From positions 1,612,001 through 1,676,000 of the forward strand of contig NZ_CP089214.1 in the NCBI RefSeq assembly GCF_021183625.1: a stretch of 64,000 nt of DNA, written 5' to 3'. Positions 53,611-62,551 of the stretch are shown in pieces; the stretch's first letter is position 1, and each line of letters starts with the position of its first letter. Position numbers and translations under genes: made by a program. The stretch is from Nocardia asteroides (GTDB lineage: Bacteria > Actinomycetota > Actinomycetes > Mycobacteriales > Mycobacteriaceae). The notes under the pieces were generated by a model that saw only the letters and a program-made list of their open reading frames with translations, was not told the origin of the DNA and made no database searches.

Positions 53611-53863
53611 CGTCTCTCAAAGTACTCGCATCGGGTCACTTTCAGCGAGCGGTTCGACAACCTTTCCGCGTCGCCCGGCGTGTCCCGCGCGGTGACCGCG
53701 CGACACGCGCCGCCGTGCTTGACATCGCCCGCGCGAGTCGGGTTGTCACGATCTGGACCGCGGTGTGGCACACCATGATCCGACCTTCGGCGTGGGCACG
53801 CCATCTCCGCGTAGGCTTGGCGTTCCGCCGCCACCGCCCCCGTGTCGAAAGGGTCTCCGGACG

Positions 53864-54721
53864 ATGACCGACAGTTACGGCCAGCCCGGCTCGCAGCCTC
53901 AGGGTACCGGGCCGAAGCACTCCGCGCCGCAACCCGCGCCCCCCGGTTACGATCCCGGACCGGACGGTCCGGGTTACGGGGGTCCGGCATACGGCCCGCA
54001 AGGCACCGGGCCGGACCCCACCGAGCAGATGTACAGCGGCTCCGGCGCCAGCGCCTACCCGGACGACCGGCCGCAGTACGGCTACGAGAACCGCGCGCCG
54101 GAGGCGCTCGACGTCGGCCGGGCGATCAGCTACGGCTGGGAGAAGTTCCGCGCCGACATGCCGACCTGGATCGCGATCTCGGCGCTCGGCGTCCTGCTCT
54201 ACCTGGTGTTCGTGCTCGTGGTCCGGGTCTTCGAGCCGACCTCGCTCTTCGCCGTGCTGCTGCTGTTCCTGGTGCTGATCGTCGGCGTCTGGGTGCTGCA
54301 GGCGGCCATGATCCGCGGCGCGCTCTACGAATGCGACGGGCACCGGCCCACTTTCGGGGCGTTCTTCCAGTACCTGAACACCGGCAACGTGGTGCTCACC
54401 GCGCTGCTCGCCTTCACCCTGACCCTGCTGGCCTCGGCGTTCTGCCTGCTGCCCGGGATCGTGGTCGGCGTGCTGTGCATGTTCTCGCTGCACTTCGTGA
54501 TCGACCAGGACCTCGGGCCGTTCGCCGCGCTGCGGGCCAGCGCGGGGCTGGTGGTCGGCAACCTCTGGCCGGTCGTGCTGCTGACGCTGGCCGTGCTGGT
54601 GATCACCGTCCTCGGGCTGCTCGCCTGCGGGCTCGGGCTGCTGCTGGCGTTCCCGATCGCCACCCTCGCCGTGACCTACGCGTTCCGCACCCTGACCGGC
54701 GGCGCGCTCTCGCCGGTCTGA
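53864..54721 (+). CDS. Pro/Gly-rich membrane protein (Rv2560-like)
   Basis: 285 residues from ATG 53864. The first 90 residues are a disordered Gly/Pro/Gln/Tyr-rich segment. About five to six hydrophobic helices follow (WIAISALGVLLYLVFVLVVRVF ... LLLAFPIATLAVTYAFRTL), the second part resembling the 'glycerophosphoryl diester phosphodiesterase membrane domain' type. Function unknown; a similar gene lies near rarA in mycobacteria. TTGACA at 53719-53724 in the 253-base upstream gap may be a -35 element. Confidence 0.75.
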   Translation: MTDSYGQPGSQPQGTGPKHSAPQPAPPGYDPGPDGPGYGGPAYGPQGTGPDPTEQMYSGSGASAYPDDRPQYGYENRAPEALDVGRAISYGWEKFRADMPTWIAISALGVLLYLVFVLVVRVFEPTSLFAVLLLFLVLIVGVWVLQAAMIRGALYECDGHRPTFGAFFQYLNTGNVVLTALLAFTLTLLASAFCLLPGIVVGVLCMFSLHFVIDQDLGPFAALRASAGLVVGNLWPVVLLTLAVLVITVLGLLACGLGLLLAFPIATLAVTYAFRTLTGGALSPV

Positions 54722-54730
54722 CCGCCCCGT

Positions 54731-54760
54731 CCGGGCGGCGGTCCGGCGACCGCCGCCCGG
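54731..54760. terminator. Bidirectional terminator between the membrane protein and aspS
   Basis: A perfect 13-bp stem (CCGGGCGGCGGTC at 54731-54743 with 54748-54760) and a CGGC loop fill the 45-base gap between two converging stop codons. There is no T-tract, but the stem is very stable. Confidence 0.72.
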
Positions 54761-54766
54761 GTTCAC

Positions 54767-56575
<1,809 letters not shown>

Positions 56576-56741
56576 GGGGTTCCTTTCGACGGGGTCCGGG
56601 CACCGGTAGGGCGTGACCAGTGCGGTAGCCATCGTAGTGAGACCCGCCGAGCGAGGGGAAACCGATATCCGTCCACCCCGACCGGGTATAGCCGTGCCAA
56701 GCTGTACCGGCGCGCGGGCAGTTCGAACAGAAAGCGACGAC

Positions 56742-57662
56742 ATGACCTTCAACGAGGGCCTGCAGATCGACCCGAATCGAGCCTCCAGCGGCGGGCCGGG
56801 GCGGGGCGGCAAGATCGCGCTCGGCGGTGGCGCGGGCGGCATCATCCTGGTGGTGCTGGCGCTGCTGCTCGGCGGCGATCCCGGCTCGATCCTCGGCCAG
56901 TTCACCGGCGCGGGCGGCACCGAGGGGCAGAGCGCCACCGAGGGCACCCCGGAGCACTGCAAGACCGGCGCGGACGCGAACCGCTACGTGGACTGCCGGG
57001 TGGTGCTCACCGCACAGAGCCTGGACGCGGTCTGGACCGAGCAGCTGCCCGCGCAGGCGAGGGTGCAGTACGAGCAGCCCAAGCTGACGCTCTTCACCGG
57101 CGCGGTGAGCACCGGCTGCGGCAACGCCACCAGCGAGGTCGGCCCGTTCTACTGCCCCGCCGACAACAACGCCTACTTCGACACCTCGTTCTTCCAGGAG
57201 CTGGTGGACCGGTTCGGCTCCAGCGGCGGCCCGCTGGCCCAGGAGTACGTCGTCGCGCACGAGGTCGGGCACCACATCCAGACCCAGCTCGGCGATATCG
57301 CCAGGGCGCAGAACGACCCGCAGGGCGCCGAGTCCGGCGCGGTGCGCACCGAGCTGCAGGCCGACTGCTACGCCGGGCTCTGGGCGCACTACGCCGACAA
57401 GACCCCGGCGCCGGGCAGCGACACCCCGTTCCTGAAGCCGCTCACCGAGACCGATATCAAGGACGCGCTCTCCGCGGCGGCGGCCGTCGGCGACGACCGG
57501 ATCCAGCGGGCCTCGCAGGGCCGGGTGAATCCGGAGGCGTGGACGCACGGCTCCTCGGACCAGCGGCAGAAGTGGTTCCTCACCGGGTACCGAACCGGCC
57601 AGTTGGCTGCGTGCGACACCTATTCGGCGCGAAACCTGGACAACCCCCCTGCCCTGCGCTGA
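56742..57662 (+). CDS. Neutral zinc metallopeptidase, YpfJ family
   Basis: 306 residues. A short Gly-rich cytoplasmic N terminus, one transmembrane helix ([14 protein letters not shown], about 32-45), then an extracellular domain with paired cysteines. The zinc motif HEVGHH is at 173-178 (His173, Glu174, His177) and a downstream acidic ligand lies in [11 protein letters not shown] (Glu204 or Asp208). Substrates of the family are unknown. It is divergent from aspS and is followed by a small secreted protein gene, matching the Rv2575 region. Confidence 0.9.
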   Translation: MTFNEGLQIDPNRASSGGPGRGGKIALGGGAGGIILVVLALLLGGDPGSILGQFTGAGGTEGQSATEGTPEHCKTGADANRYVDCRVVLTAQSLDAVWTEQLPAQARVQYEQPKLTLFTGAVSTGCGNATSEVGPFYCPADNNAYFDTSFFQELVDRFGSSGGPLAQEYVVAHEVGHHIQTQLGDIARAQNDPQGAESGAVRTELQADCYAGLWAHYADKTPAPGSDTPFLKPLTETDIKDALSAAAAVGDDRIQRASQGRVNPEAWTHGSSDQRQKWFLTGYRTGQLAACDTYSARNLDNPPALR

Positions 57663-57716
57663 CCATCGTCTGCGGCCGGGAACCCTCCCGAAGCCGTTCC
57701 GAGAGAAGGACACACG

Positions 57717-58244
57717 ATGCGACGAGCACTGCTGCTGCCGGTGCTGCTGATCTCCGCCCTGCTCGGCGGGGCGGGCACGGCACACGCCGAGCCCGCGACG
57801 CCGAGCGCAACGCCACCCTCCGCCACCATCCCGCTGCTCACCCTGACCGCCATCCCGAACGGCTGGCAGACCAGGGTGGACCTGCGCCCCGAGCTGCAGG
57901 TGTACGCCGACGGCCGCGCGGTGCGGGTGCCGGACGCCATCGCCACGGACCGCGGGCCGGACGCCGCGCCGCACGAGGTCGAGGGAACGGTCCCGGCGGA
58001 CGTCCTGAAGGCGGCGGTGAGCGAGACGGCGGAGCTGGCGGAGCTGGACCTCGGGCTGCCGTCCGTCTCCGACCAGGGCTCGCGCATCATCGACGTGATG
58101 CCGGAGCGAGACGCCGAAGCGGTGCACGCCATCGTCTACGCCCCCGGCTTCACCGACGGGCTGAACGACGACCAGAAGAAGGCGCGGGACCGCTTCGACC
58201 GGCTCTACCGGAAGGTGCTCGACGCCTTCCAGGAGAAGCGCTGA
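57717..58244 (+). CDS. Secreted protein of unknown function
   Basis: 175 residues. A clear signal peptide (RRALLLPVLLISALLGGAGTAHA, cleavage near residue 24) is followed by a Pro/Ser/Thr linker and a mature domain of about 135 residues, ending with a charged helix (DDQKKARDRFDRLYRKVLDAFQEKR). No Cys is present after cleavage and no known motif is recognised. GGAC and AGAGAAGGA lie upstream of ATG 57717. Probably cotranscribed with the metallopeptidase gene. Confidence 0.75.
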   Translation: MRRALLLPVLLISALLGGAGTAHAEPATPSATPPSATIPLLTLTAIPNGWQTRVDLRPELQVYADGRAVRVPDAIATDRGPDAAPHEVEGTVPADVLKAAVSETAELAELDLGLPSVSDQGSRIIDVMPERDAEAVHAIVYAPGFTDGLNDDQKKARDRFDRLYRKVLDAFQEKR

Positions 58245-58250
58245 GCTGAT

Positions 58251-58276
58251 CCGGGGCGGGCGCCCGCCCGCCCCGG
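58251..58276. terminator. Bidirectional terminator hairpin
   Basis: CCGGGGCGGGCG (58251-58262) and CGCCCGCCCCGG (58265-58276) form a perfect 12-base inverted repeat, with flanking GAGC/GCTC (58243-58246 and 58279-58282). It lies in the 58-base gap between two converging genes. Confidence 0.7.
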
Positions 58277-58302
58277 AGGCTCAGAACCGGTCCCGGGCCG
58301 GG

Positions 58303-59952
58303 TCAGAACTGGTCCTGGTCGTAGTCGGTGCCGAACAGCTCGTCGGTGTGCGTCGCCCCGATCACCTCGGGCGTCGACTCCCCGAGCGGGCCGGTGAGGT
58401 CGTCGTTGCCGGTCCGGCTCTGGTACGGCTGCACGTTCCGGCCGTGCTCGTCGTCGCCGCGCTGCCCCGCGCCAGCCGCGCCGCCCGCACCGCCCATGAA
58501 GCCGGACGAGCCCGAAGTGGAGGTCGCCGTCGTGCTCGGCACGCCCGTGGCCAGCGGGGTTCCGGACACGCCAGGCACCCCGCGCATCGGCGAGACGACC
58601 GCGTTCGGCATCGGGGTCGCCGCCTTCGGCGTCACGGTGCTGCTCGGCGTCCCCGGGCTGTATCCGGGGGTGCCGGAGCGGGTCGGCGAGCCGGGCACGA
58701 TGCCGGGCGTGCCGGGGGTGCCAGGGGTGCCGCTCGGCGTCACCGAGGCCGGGGTGGTCGAGGCGGGCGTCGTACCGGGCAGGGTCGGGGTGTCCAGCCC
58801 GGCGGCGGTGGTCGCCGACTCCACCCCGTCCTTGGCCTGCGACATGATCGGCTCGGCGATGTTCTGCATCACCGCCTGCGCCACCTCCTGCGGCGCGGGC
58901 CCGCCGCCGGGCGCGATCAGCTGGTTGACCGCGGCCGTGAGCTCGGCCGTCTTGCCCGCCAGGTCGCCGCGGGTGGCGTTGGCCACCGCCACCGCCTGGC
59001 CCAGGTGCTCGGTGGCGGTCGCCATCAGCGTCGCCTGCGCGGGCGGGGTCACGATCACCGGGGCGAGCGCGACCGCCTGGCCGGCGAGCGAGGAGGCGAT
59101 GCCGAGCAGCTGCGCGTTGCCCTGCTGCACGGCGGACGCGGCGCGCTGGGTGATCTCGGAGATGTCGATCCCGCGCTGGCTGGTCTCGGTGCCCTGGTTC
59201 TGCGCCTGCTGCCCCACCACCTGCGCGTTGCGCGCGGCCTGGCCCTGCCACAGCTGGTCGACGGTCGTGAGACTGCCCTTGGCCACCTGCATCGCGGTGT
59301 CGATGACCTTGGAGGAGGCGCTGAGGATGGCGGTCGGGTCGAGCGCGCCGAGCACGCCGGTGCCGAAGCTGCCGAGCAGATCCAGGATCGGCTTCATGAG
59401 CAGGTCGACGCCGGGCAGCGCGGGCAGCGCGAGCCCGTTGAGCAGCGCGCCGACCGGGTCGGCGGGCAGCGCGGGCAGCGCCGCGGCGGGGGCGCCGGTG
59501 TCGCCGCCGCCGAGCAGCCCGCTGTCCCGCGCGGCCTGCTGCACGCCGCTCGCGACCGGCGCCACCGCCGCGCCGAGCGCCGAACTCGCCTGCTGCGCCA
59601 GCTGATTCGCGCCGTCCAGCGCCCCAGCGGCGGTGCCGAGCATGGCGTCGGCCCCGCTCGCGACCTCGGGCGGCAGCCCGGCGAGCACGTCCTGCGCGCC
59701 GTCGCCGGTGCCCTGCCCGGAGAGCCCGGACAGCCCGCCAGGCAGCGCCGAGGTGACGCCCGGCTCGTCCGAGATCCGCTGCGAGAGCACGAATTCGGGC
59801 GCCTCGACGGGCTCGAGGTCGGCGGGCAGCTGCGGCAGCACCACGTCCTGGATCGCGTAGCGCGACGGGTCGATGGTGGCGGTGAGCGCCTCGTGCGCGT
59901 ACTGCTCCGGCTCCGCGGCCGGGCCGATCACGCCGGTGTCCAGCGGCCTCAC
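58303..59952 (-). CDS. Large type VII secretion substrate-like protein
   Basis: 549 residues from GTG 59952, overlapping the upstream small gene (GTGA). An Ala/Leu/Gln-rich helical N-terminal half contains a W-x-G turn (LWQGQAA, Trp235). A Thr/Pro/Ser/Gly-rich linker (about 395-490) and an acidic C terminus (GTDYDQDQF) follow. There is no signal peptide or transmembrane segment. Together with the EspC-like partner this resembles paired ESX/Esp substrates of mycolata. Function unknown; no ESX core genes are in the window. Confidence 0.65.
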   Translation of the reverse strand: MRPLDTGVIGPAAEPEQYAHEALTATIDPSRYAIQDVVLPQLPADLEPVEAPEFVLSQRISDEPGVTSALPGGLSGLSGQGTGDGAQDVLAGLPPEVASGADAMLGTAAGALDGANQLAQQASSALGAAVAPVASGVQQAARDSGLLGGGDTGAPAAALPALPADPVGALLNGLALPALPGVDLLMKPILDLLGSFGTGVLGALDPTAILSASSKVIDTAMQVAKGSLTTVDQLWQGQAARNAQVVGQQAQNQGTETSQRGIDISEITQRAASAVQQGNAQLLGIASSLAGQAVALAPVIVTPPAQATLMATATEHLGQAVAVANATRGDLAGKTAELTAAVNQLIAPGGGPAPQEVAQAVMQNIAEPIMSQAKDGVESATTAAGLDTPTLPGTTPASTTPASVTPSGTPGTPGTPGIVPGSPTRSGTPGYSPGTPSSTVTPKAATPMPNAVVSPMRGVPGVSGTPLATGVPSTTATSTSGSSGFMGGAGGAAGAGQRGDDEHGRNVQPYQSRTGNDDLTGPLGESTPEVIGATHTDELFGTDYDQDQF

Positions 59953-60266
59953 TGCGCGCCCCCGATCGCGCCGAGCCCGGCCGCGCTGGCGATCTCCTGG
60001 CCGTCGAAGGCGGCCGCCGCGTTGAACGCGGAGTTCGAGAGTTTGCCGACCTTCCCCGAGAGGTCGTTGATATCGCGGGCCTGCAGCACCTGCGCGGCCG
60101 CGAACATGACCAGGTAGTCGGCCCCGATCAGGCCGAAGACCGGTGTCAGCGCAGACACATTGGCCACCGCGTCGAAATTCCCCGCCCCGGCGATCTGTGC
60201 CGCCGCCCCGGCATTCGTCGCGGCGAAATCCCGCACCCCGTCGGTGTCCACCGAGAGATCGGTCAT
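59949..60266 (-). CDS. EspC/DUF2580-like type VII secretion target
   Basis: 105 residues, all helical, no signal peptide. The N terminus LSVDTDGVRDFAATNAGAAAQIAGA and overall length fit the 'type VII secretion target' family related to EspC. In this family a small helical-hairpin protein pairs with a larger partner for ESX export. The partner is probably the coupled downstream gene (4-base overlap). It is divergent from the SDR gene and may share its regulated promoter region. Confidence 0.75.
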   Translation of the reverse strand: MTDLSVDTDGVRDFAATNAGAAAQIAGAGNFDAVANVSALTPVFGLIGADYLVMFAAAQVLQARDINDLSGKVGKLSNSAFNAAAAFDGQEIASAAGLGAIGGAQ

Positions 60267-60359
60267 CCGAGTTGCCCCCCAACATCGTCGTACACGTTCG
60301 TCGGCTCAATATAACGCAGAGCCCTGCGCCGATTCAGCCTGCCGAAGGCCCGAAAAAAG

Positions 60360-60390
60360 TAGAACGTGTTGCAATTTAGAACAAGTTCTA
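60360..60390 (+). promoter_or_regulatory. Two KstR-type operators upstream of the SDR gene
   Basis: TAGAACGTGTTGCA (60360-60373) and TAGAACAAGTTCTA (60377-60390) both satisfy the KstR consensus TnnAACnnGTTnnA; the second is also a perfect 6-2-6 palindrome. They are 17 bases apart start to start. A TATATT -10 box (60389-60394) overlaps the second site, 9 bases before the ATG at 60404, so binding would block transcription. Confidence 0.68.
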
Positions 60391-60403
60391 TATTGTCGTC
60401 GCC

Positions 60404-61417
60404 ATGAAGGTCGCAGTGACCGGCGCCGCGGGATACCTCGGCTCCAACCTCCTCCCCCTGCTCACCGACCGCGATCACCAGGTGATCGCCGTCGACCGTG
60501 CCGTTCCCGCCGAGCCCGCCGCCGACGGCGTCACCTGGGTGGGCGCCGACGTGCTGAACCCGGACGCCGTGCGCGCCGCGATCGACGGCGCCGAGGTCGT
60601 CTACCACCTGGTCGCGGTGATCACCCTGGCCGACCGGAACGATCTGGCCTGGCGGGTGAACACCAGGGGCGTCCGGGTGGTCGCCGAGGCCGCGCTCGCG
60701 ACCGGCGCGCGGCGGCTGGTGCATGCCAGCTCCATCCACGCCTACGACCAGTACGGGTGCGGCGGCCGGATCGACGAGAGCTCGGGGCGCTCCACCGACC
60801 CGGGCCTGCCGGTCTACGACCGCTCCAAGTGGGCGGGCGAGCAGGAGTTGCGCGCGGTGATCGAGCGGGGGCTGGACGCGGTGCTCTGCAACCCGACCGG
60901 CGTCTACGGCCCCGCGGACAACGGCACGCCGCTCTCCCGGATCAACCGGACGCTGCGCGACGCCGCCCGCGGCCGGATCCCGGCCATGATCGACGGCGCC
61001 TTCGACCTGGTCGACGTGCGCGATGTCGCGCACGGGCTGATCCTGGCGGGCGAGCGCGGCCGCACCGGAGAGAACTACCTGCTCGGCGGCGAGATGGTCC
61101 GGATGCCGGAGCTGTGCCGGACCGCCGCGCGCGCGGGCGGCACCCGCGGGCCGCGCTTCACCATCCCGGCCCGCCCGATCGAGCGGGCGATCCCGCTGCT
61201 GGCCCCGCTCGGCAAGCTGCTCAAGACCGACGTCGTCTCGAAGGCCGCGCTCGGCGCGCTGGTCTCCGCCCCCGAGGTCGATCACAGCAGGGCAAGCACG
61301 GAACTCGGATATCAGCCGCGGCCGATGACCGAAACAGTCTCCGACCTGGTGCGCTTCTTCGCCGACGGCACCCTCCCGCCTCGTCAGGCCCCCGCGGACA
61401 CGCTTGACACCGCCTAG
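60404..61417 (+). CDS. NAD-dependent epimerase/dehydratase (extended SDR; 3beta-HSD-like candidate)
   Basis: 337 residues. Nucleotide motif TGAAGYLG at 6-13, catalytic Ser110, and the Tyr138-x-x-x-Lys142 pair in YDRSKWAGE. The C-terminal half (IPARPIERAIPLLAPLGKLL) is hydrophobic and basic, as in membrane-associated sterol or lipid SDRs. The upstream KstR-type operators suggest a role in sterol or lipid catabolism, for example 3beta-hydroxysteroid dehydrogenase, but the sequence alone supports only the fold and NAD use. Confidence 0.85.
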   Translation: MKVAVTGAAGYLGSNLLPLLTDRDHQVIAVDRAVPAEPAADGVTWVGADVLNPDAVRAAIDGAEVVYHLVAVITLADRNDLAWRVNTRGVRVVAEAALATGARRLVHASSIHAYDQYGCGGRIDESSGRSTDPGLPVYDRSKWAGEQELRAVIERGLDAVLCNPTGVYGPADNGTPLSRINRTLRDAARGRIPAMIDGAFDLVDVRDVAHGLILAGERGRTGENYLLGGEMVRMPELCRTAARAGGTRGPRFTIPARPIERAIPLLAPLGKLLKTDVVSKAALGALVSAPEVDHSRASTELGYQPRPMTETVSDLVRFFADGTLPPRQAPADTLDTA

Positions 61418-61429
61418 AACGGGTGTTCG
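61414..61429 (+). promoter_or_regulatory. SOS (LexA) box upstream of the radical SAM gene
   Basis: TAGAACGGGTGTTCGA matches the mycobacterial SOS box TCGAAC-N4-GTTCGA at 11 of 12 positions. It overlaps the SDR stop codon (TAG, 61415-61417) and ends 10 bases before the GTG start at 61439. The M. tuberculosis homologue Rv2578c is, as I recall, a DNA-damage-inducible gene. Confidence 0.68.
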
Positions 61430-61438
61430 ACTGATGGC

Positions 61439-62452
61439 GTGCGGTGGCAGGGGCAGTCCCTCGACGCGGACGACGGCGCGCTACCCGGGCTGAGCCGGGC
61501 CGACTTCGTCCGCACCGTCCGCACGCCGGAATTCGAGGGGATCACCTTCCACGAGGTGCTCTGCAAGAGCGCGCTCAACGAGGTTCCGGAGAGCTCGAAG
61601 CTGCCGTTCCGCTGGACGGTGAACCCCATCCGGGGCTGCTCGCACGCCTGCCGCTACTGCTTCGCCCGCCCGACGCACGAGTACCTCGAGCTGGACGCGG
61701 GCGCGGATTTCGATTCCCAGCTGGTGGTGAAGACCAACGTGGCGGCGGTGCTCCGGCGCGAGCTGCGCCGCAAGTCCTGGCGCCGCGAGCCGGTGGCGCT
61801 CGGCACCAATACCGACCCCTATCAGCGCGCCGAGGGCCGGTACCGGCTGATGCCGGGCATCATCCGGGCGCTCGCCGCCTCCGGCACGCCGTTCTCGGTG
61901 CTCACCAAGGGCACCCTGCTGCGCCGGGACCTGCCGCTGCTCGCCTCGGCTGCGGGCGAGGTGCCGGTGCGGATCGCGGTCTCGCTCTCGATGCTCGACC
62001 CGGAGCTGCACCGCGGCCTGGAGCCGGGCACCCCGGCGCCGAAGGCGCGGCTCGAGCTGATCGCCGCGCTGGCCGACGCCGGGTTCGCGGTGAACGTCAT
62101 GGTGGCGCCGGTGATTCCGTACCTCACCGACGGCAGCGAGCAGCTGGACGCGCTGTTCGGCGCGCTGGCGCGGGCCGGGGCGGAGTCGGCGACCGCCTTC
62201 CCCATGCACCTGCGCGGCAGCACCAGGGGCTGGTTCCTGGGGTGGGTGGCCGAGCACCACCCGGCGCTGCTGCGCCGCTACCGGCAGCTGTACGGGCGCG
62301 GCGCCACGGTCTCGCCGGAGTACGCGAGCTGGCTGCGCGGGCGGGTCGACCCGCTGCGCGAGCGGCACGGGCTGGCGCGCGACAGCACCGCCGGCACACC
62401 GGTGCAGCGGCCCGAGCCGGGGCCCGACCCGCAGCTCGCGCTCTTCGGCTGA
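61439..62452 (+). CDS. Rv2578c-family radical SAM protein (SplB-related)
   Basis: 337 residues, GTG start. The 4Fe-4S motif is C-x3-C-x2-C (Cys67, Cys71, Cys74) in RGCSHACRYCFARPTH. GTNTDPYQRAE, LTKGTLLRRD and a C-terminal SPL-like region follow. The family groups with spore-photoproduct-lyase-like radical SAM enzymes thought to act on DNA or RNA. The SOS box in front supports a DNA-repair role. Substrate unknown. Confidence 0.9.
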   Translation: MRWQGQSLDADDGALPGLSRADFVRTVRTPEFEGITFHEVLCKSALNEVPESSKLPFRWTVNPIRGCSHACRYCFARPTHEYLELDAGADFDSQLVVKTNVAAVLRRELRRKSWRREPVALGTNTDPYQRAEGRYRLMPGIIRALAASGTPFSVLTKGTLLRRDLPLLASAAGEVPVRIAVSLSMLDPELHRGLEPGTPAPKARLELIAALADAGFAVNVMVAPVIPYLTDGSEQLDALFGALARAGAESATAFPMHLRGSTRGWFLGWVAEHHPALLRRYRQLYGRGATVSPEYASWLRGRVDPLRERHGLARDSTAGTPVQRPEPGPDPQLALFG

Positions 62453-62551
62453 GCCGGTACCCGCGAGTACGCCGGACGGCGCCGCCCCGCGGGAGTACCT
62501 TGGCGGTTGCGCCCCGAGCACCACTCGACGACGAGGACGGTGAGGCAGGCA

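Noticed and set aside
53719..53724. TTGACA as a certain promoter of the Rv2560-like gene
   Set aside because: A perfect -35 but no convincing -10 at 16-19 bases, and it is about 140 bases from the start; noted only in the gene entry.
56576..56632. ATG 56632 as the aspS start
   Set aside because: It has no ribosome binding site and adds 19 residues not seen in homologues; GTG 56575 fits better.
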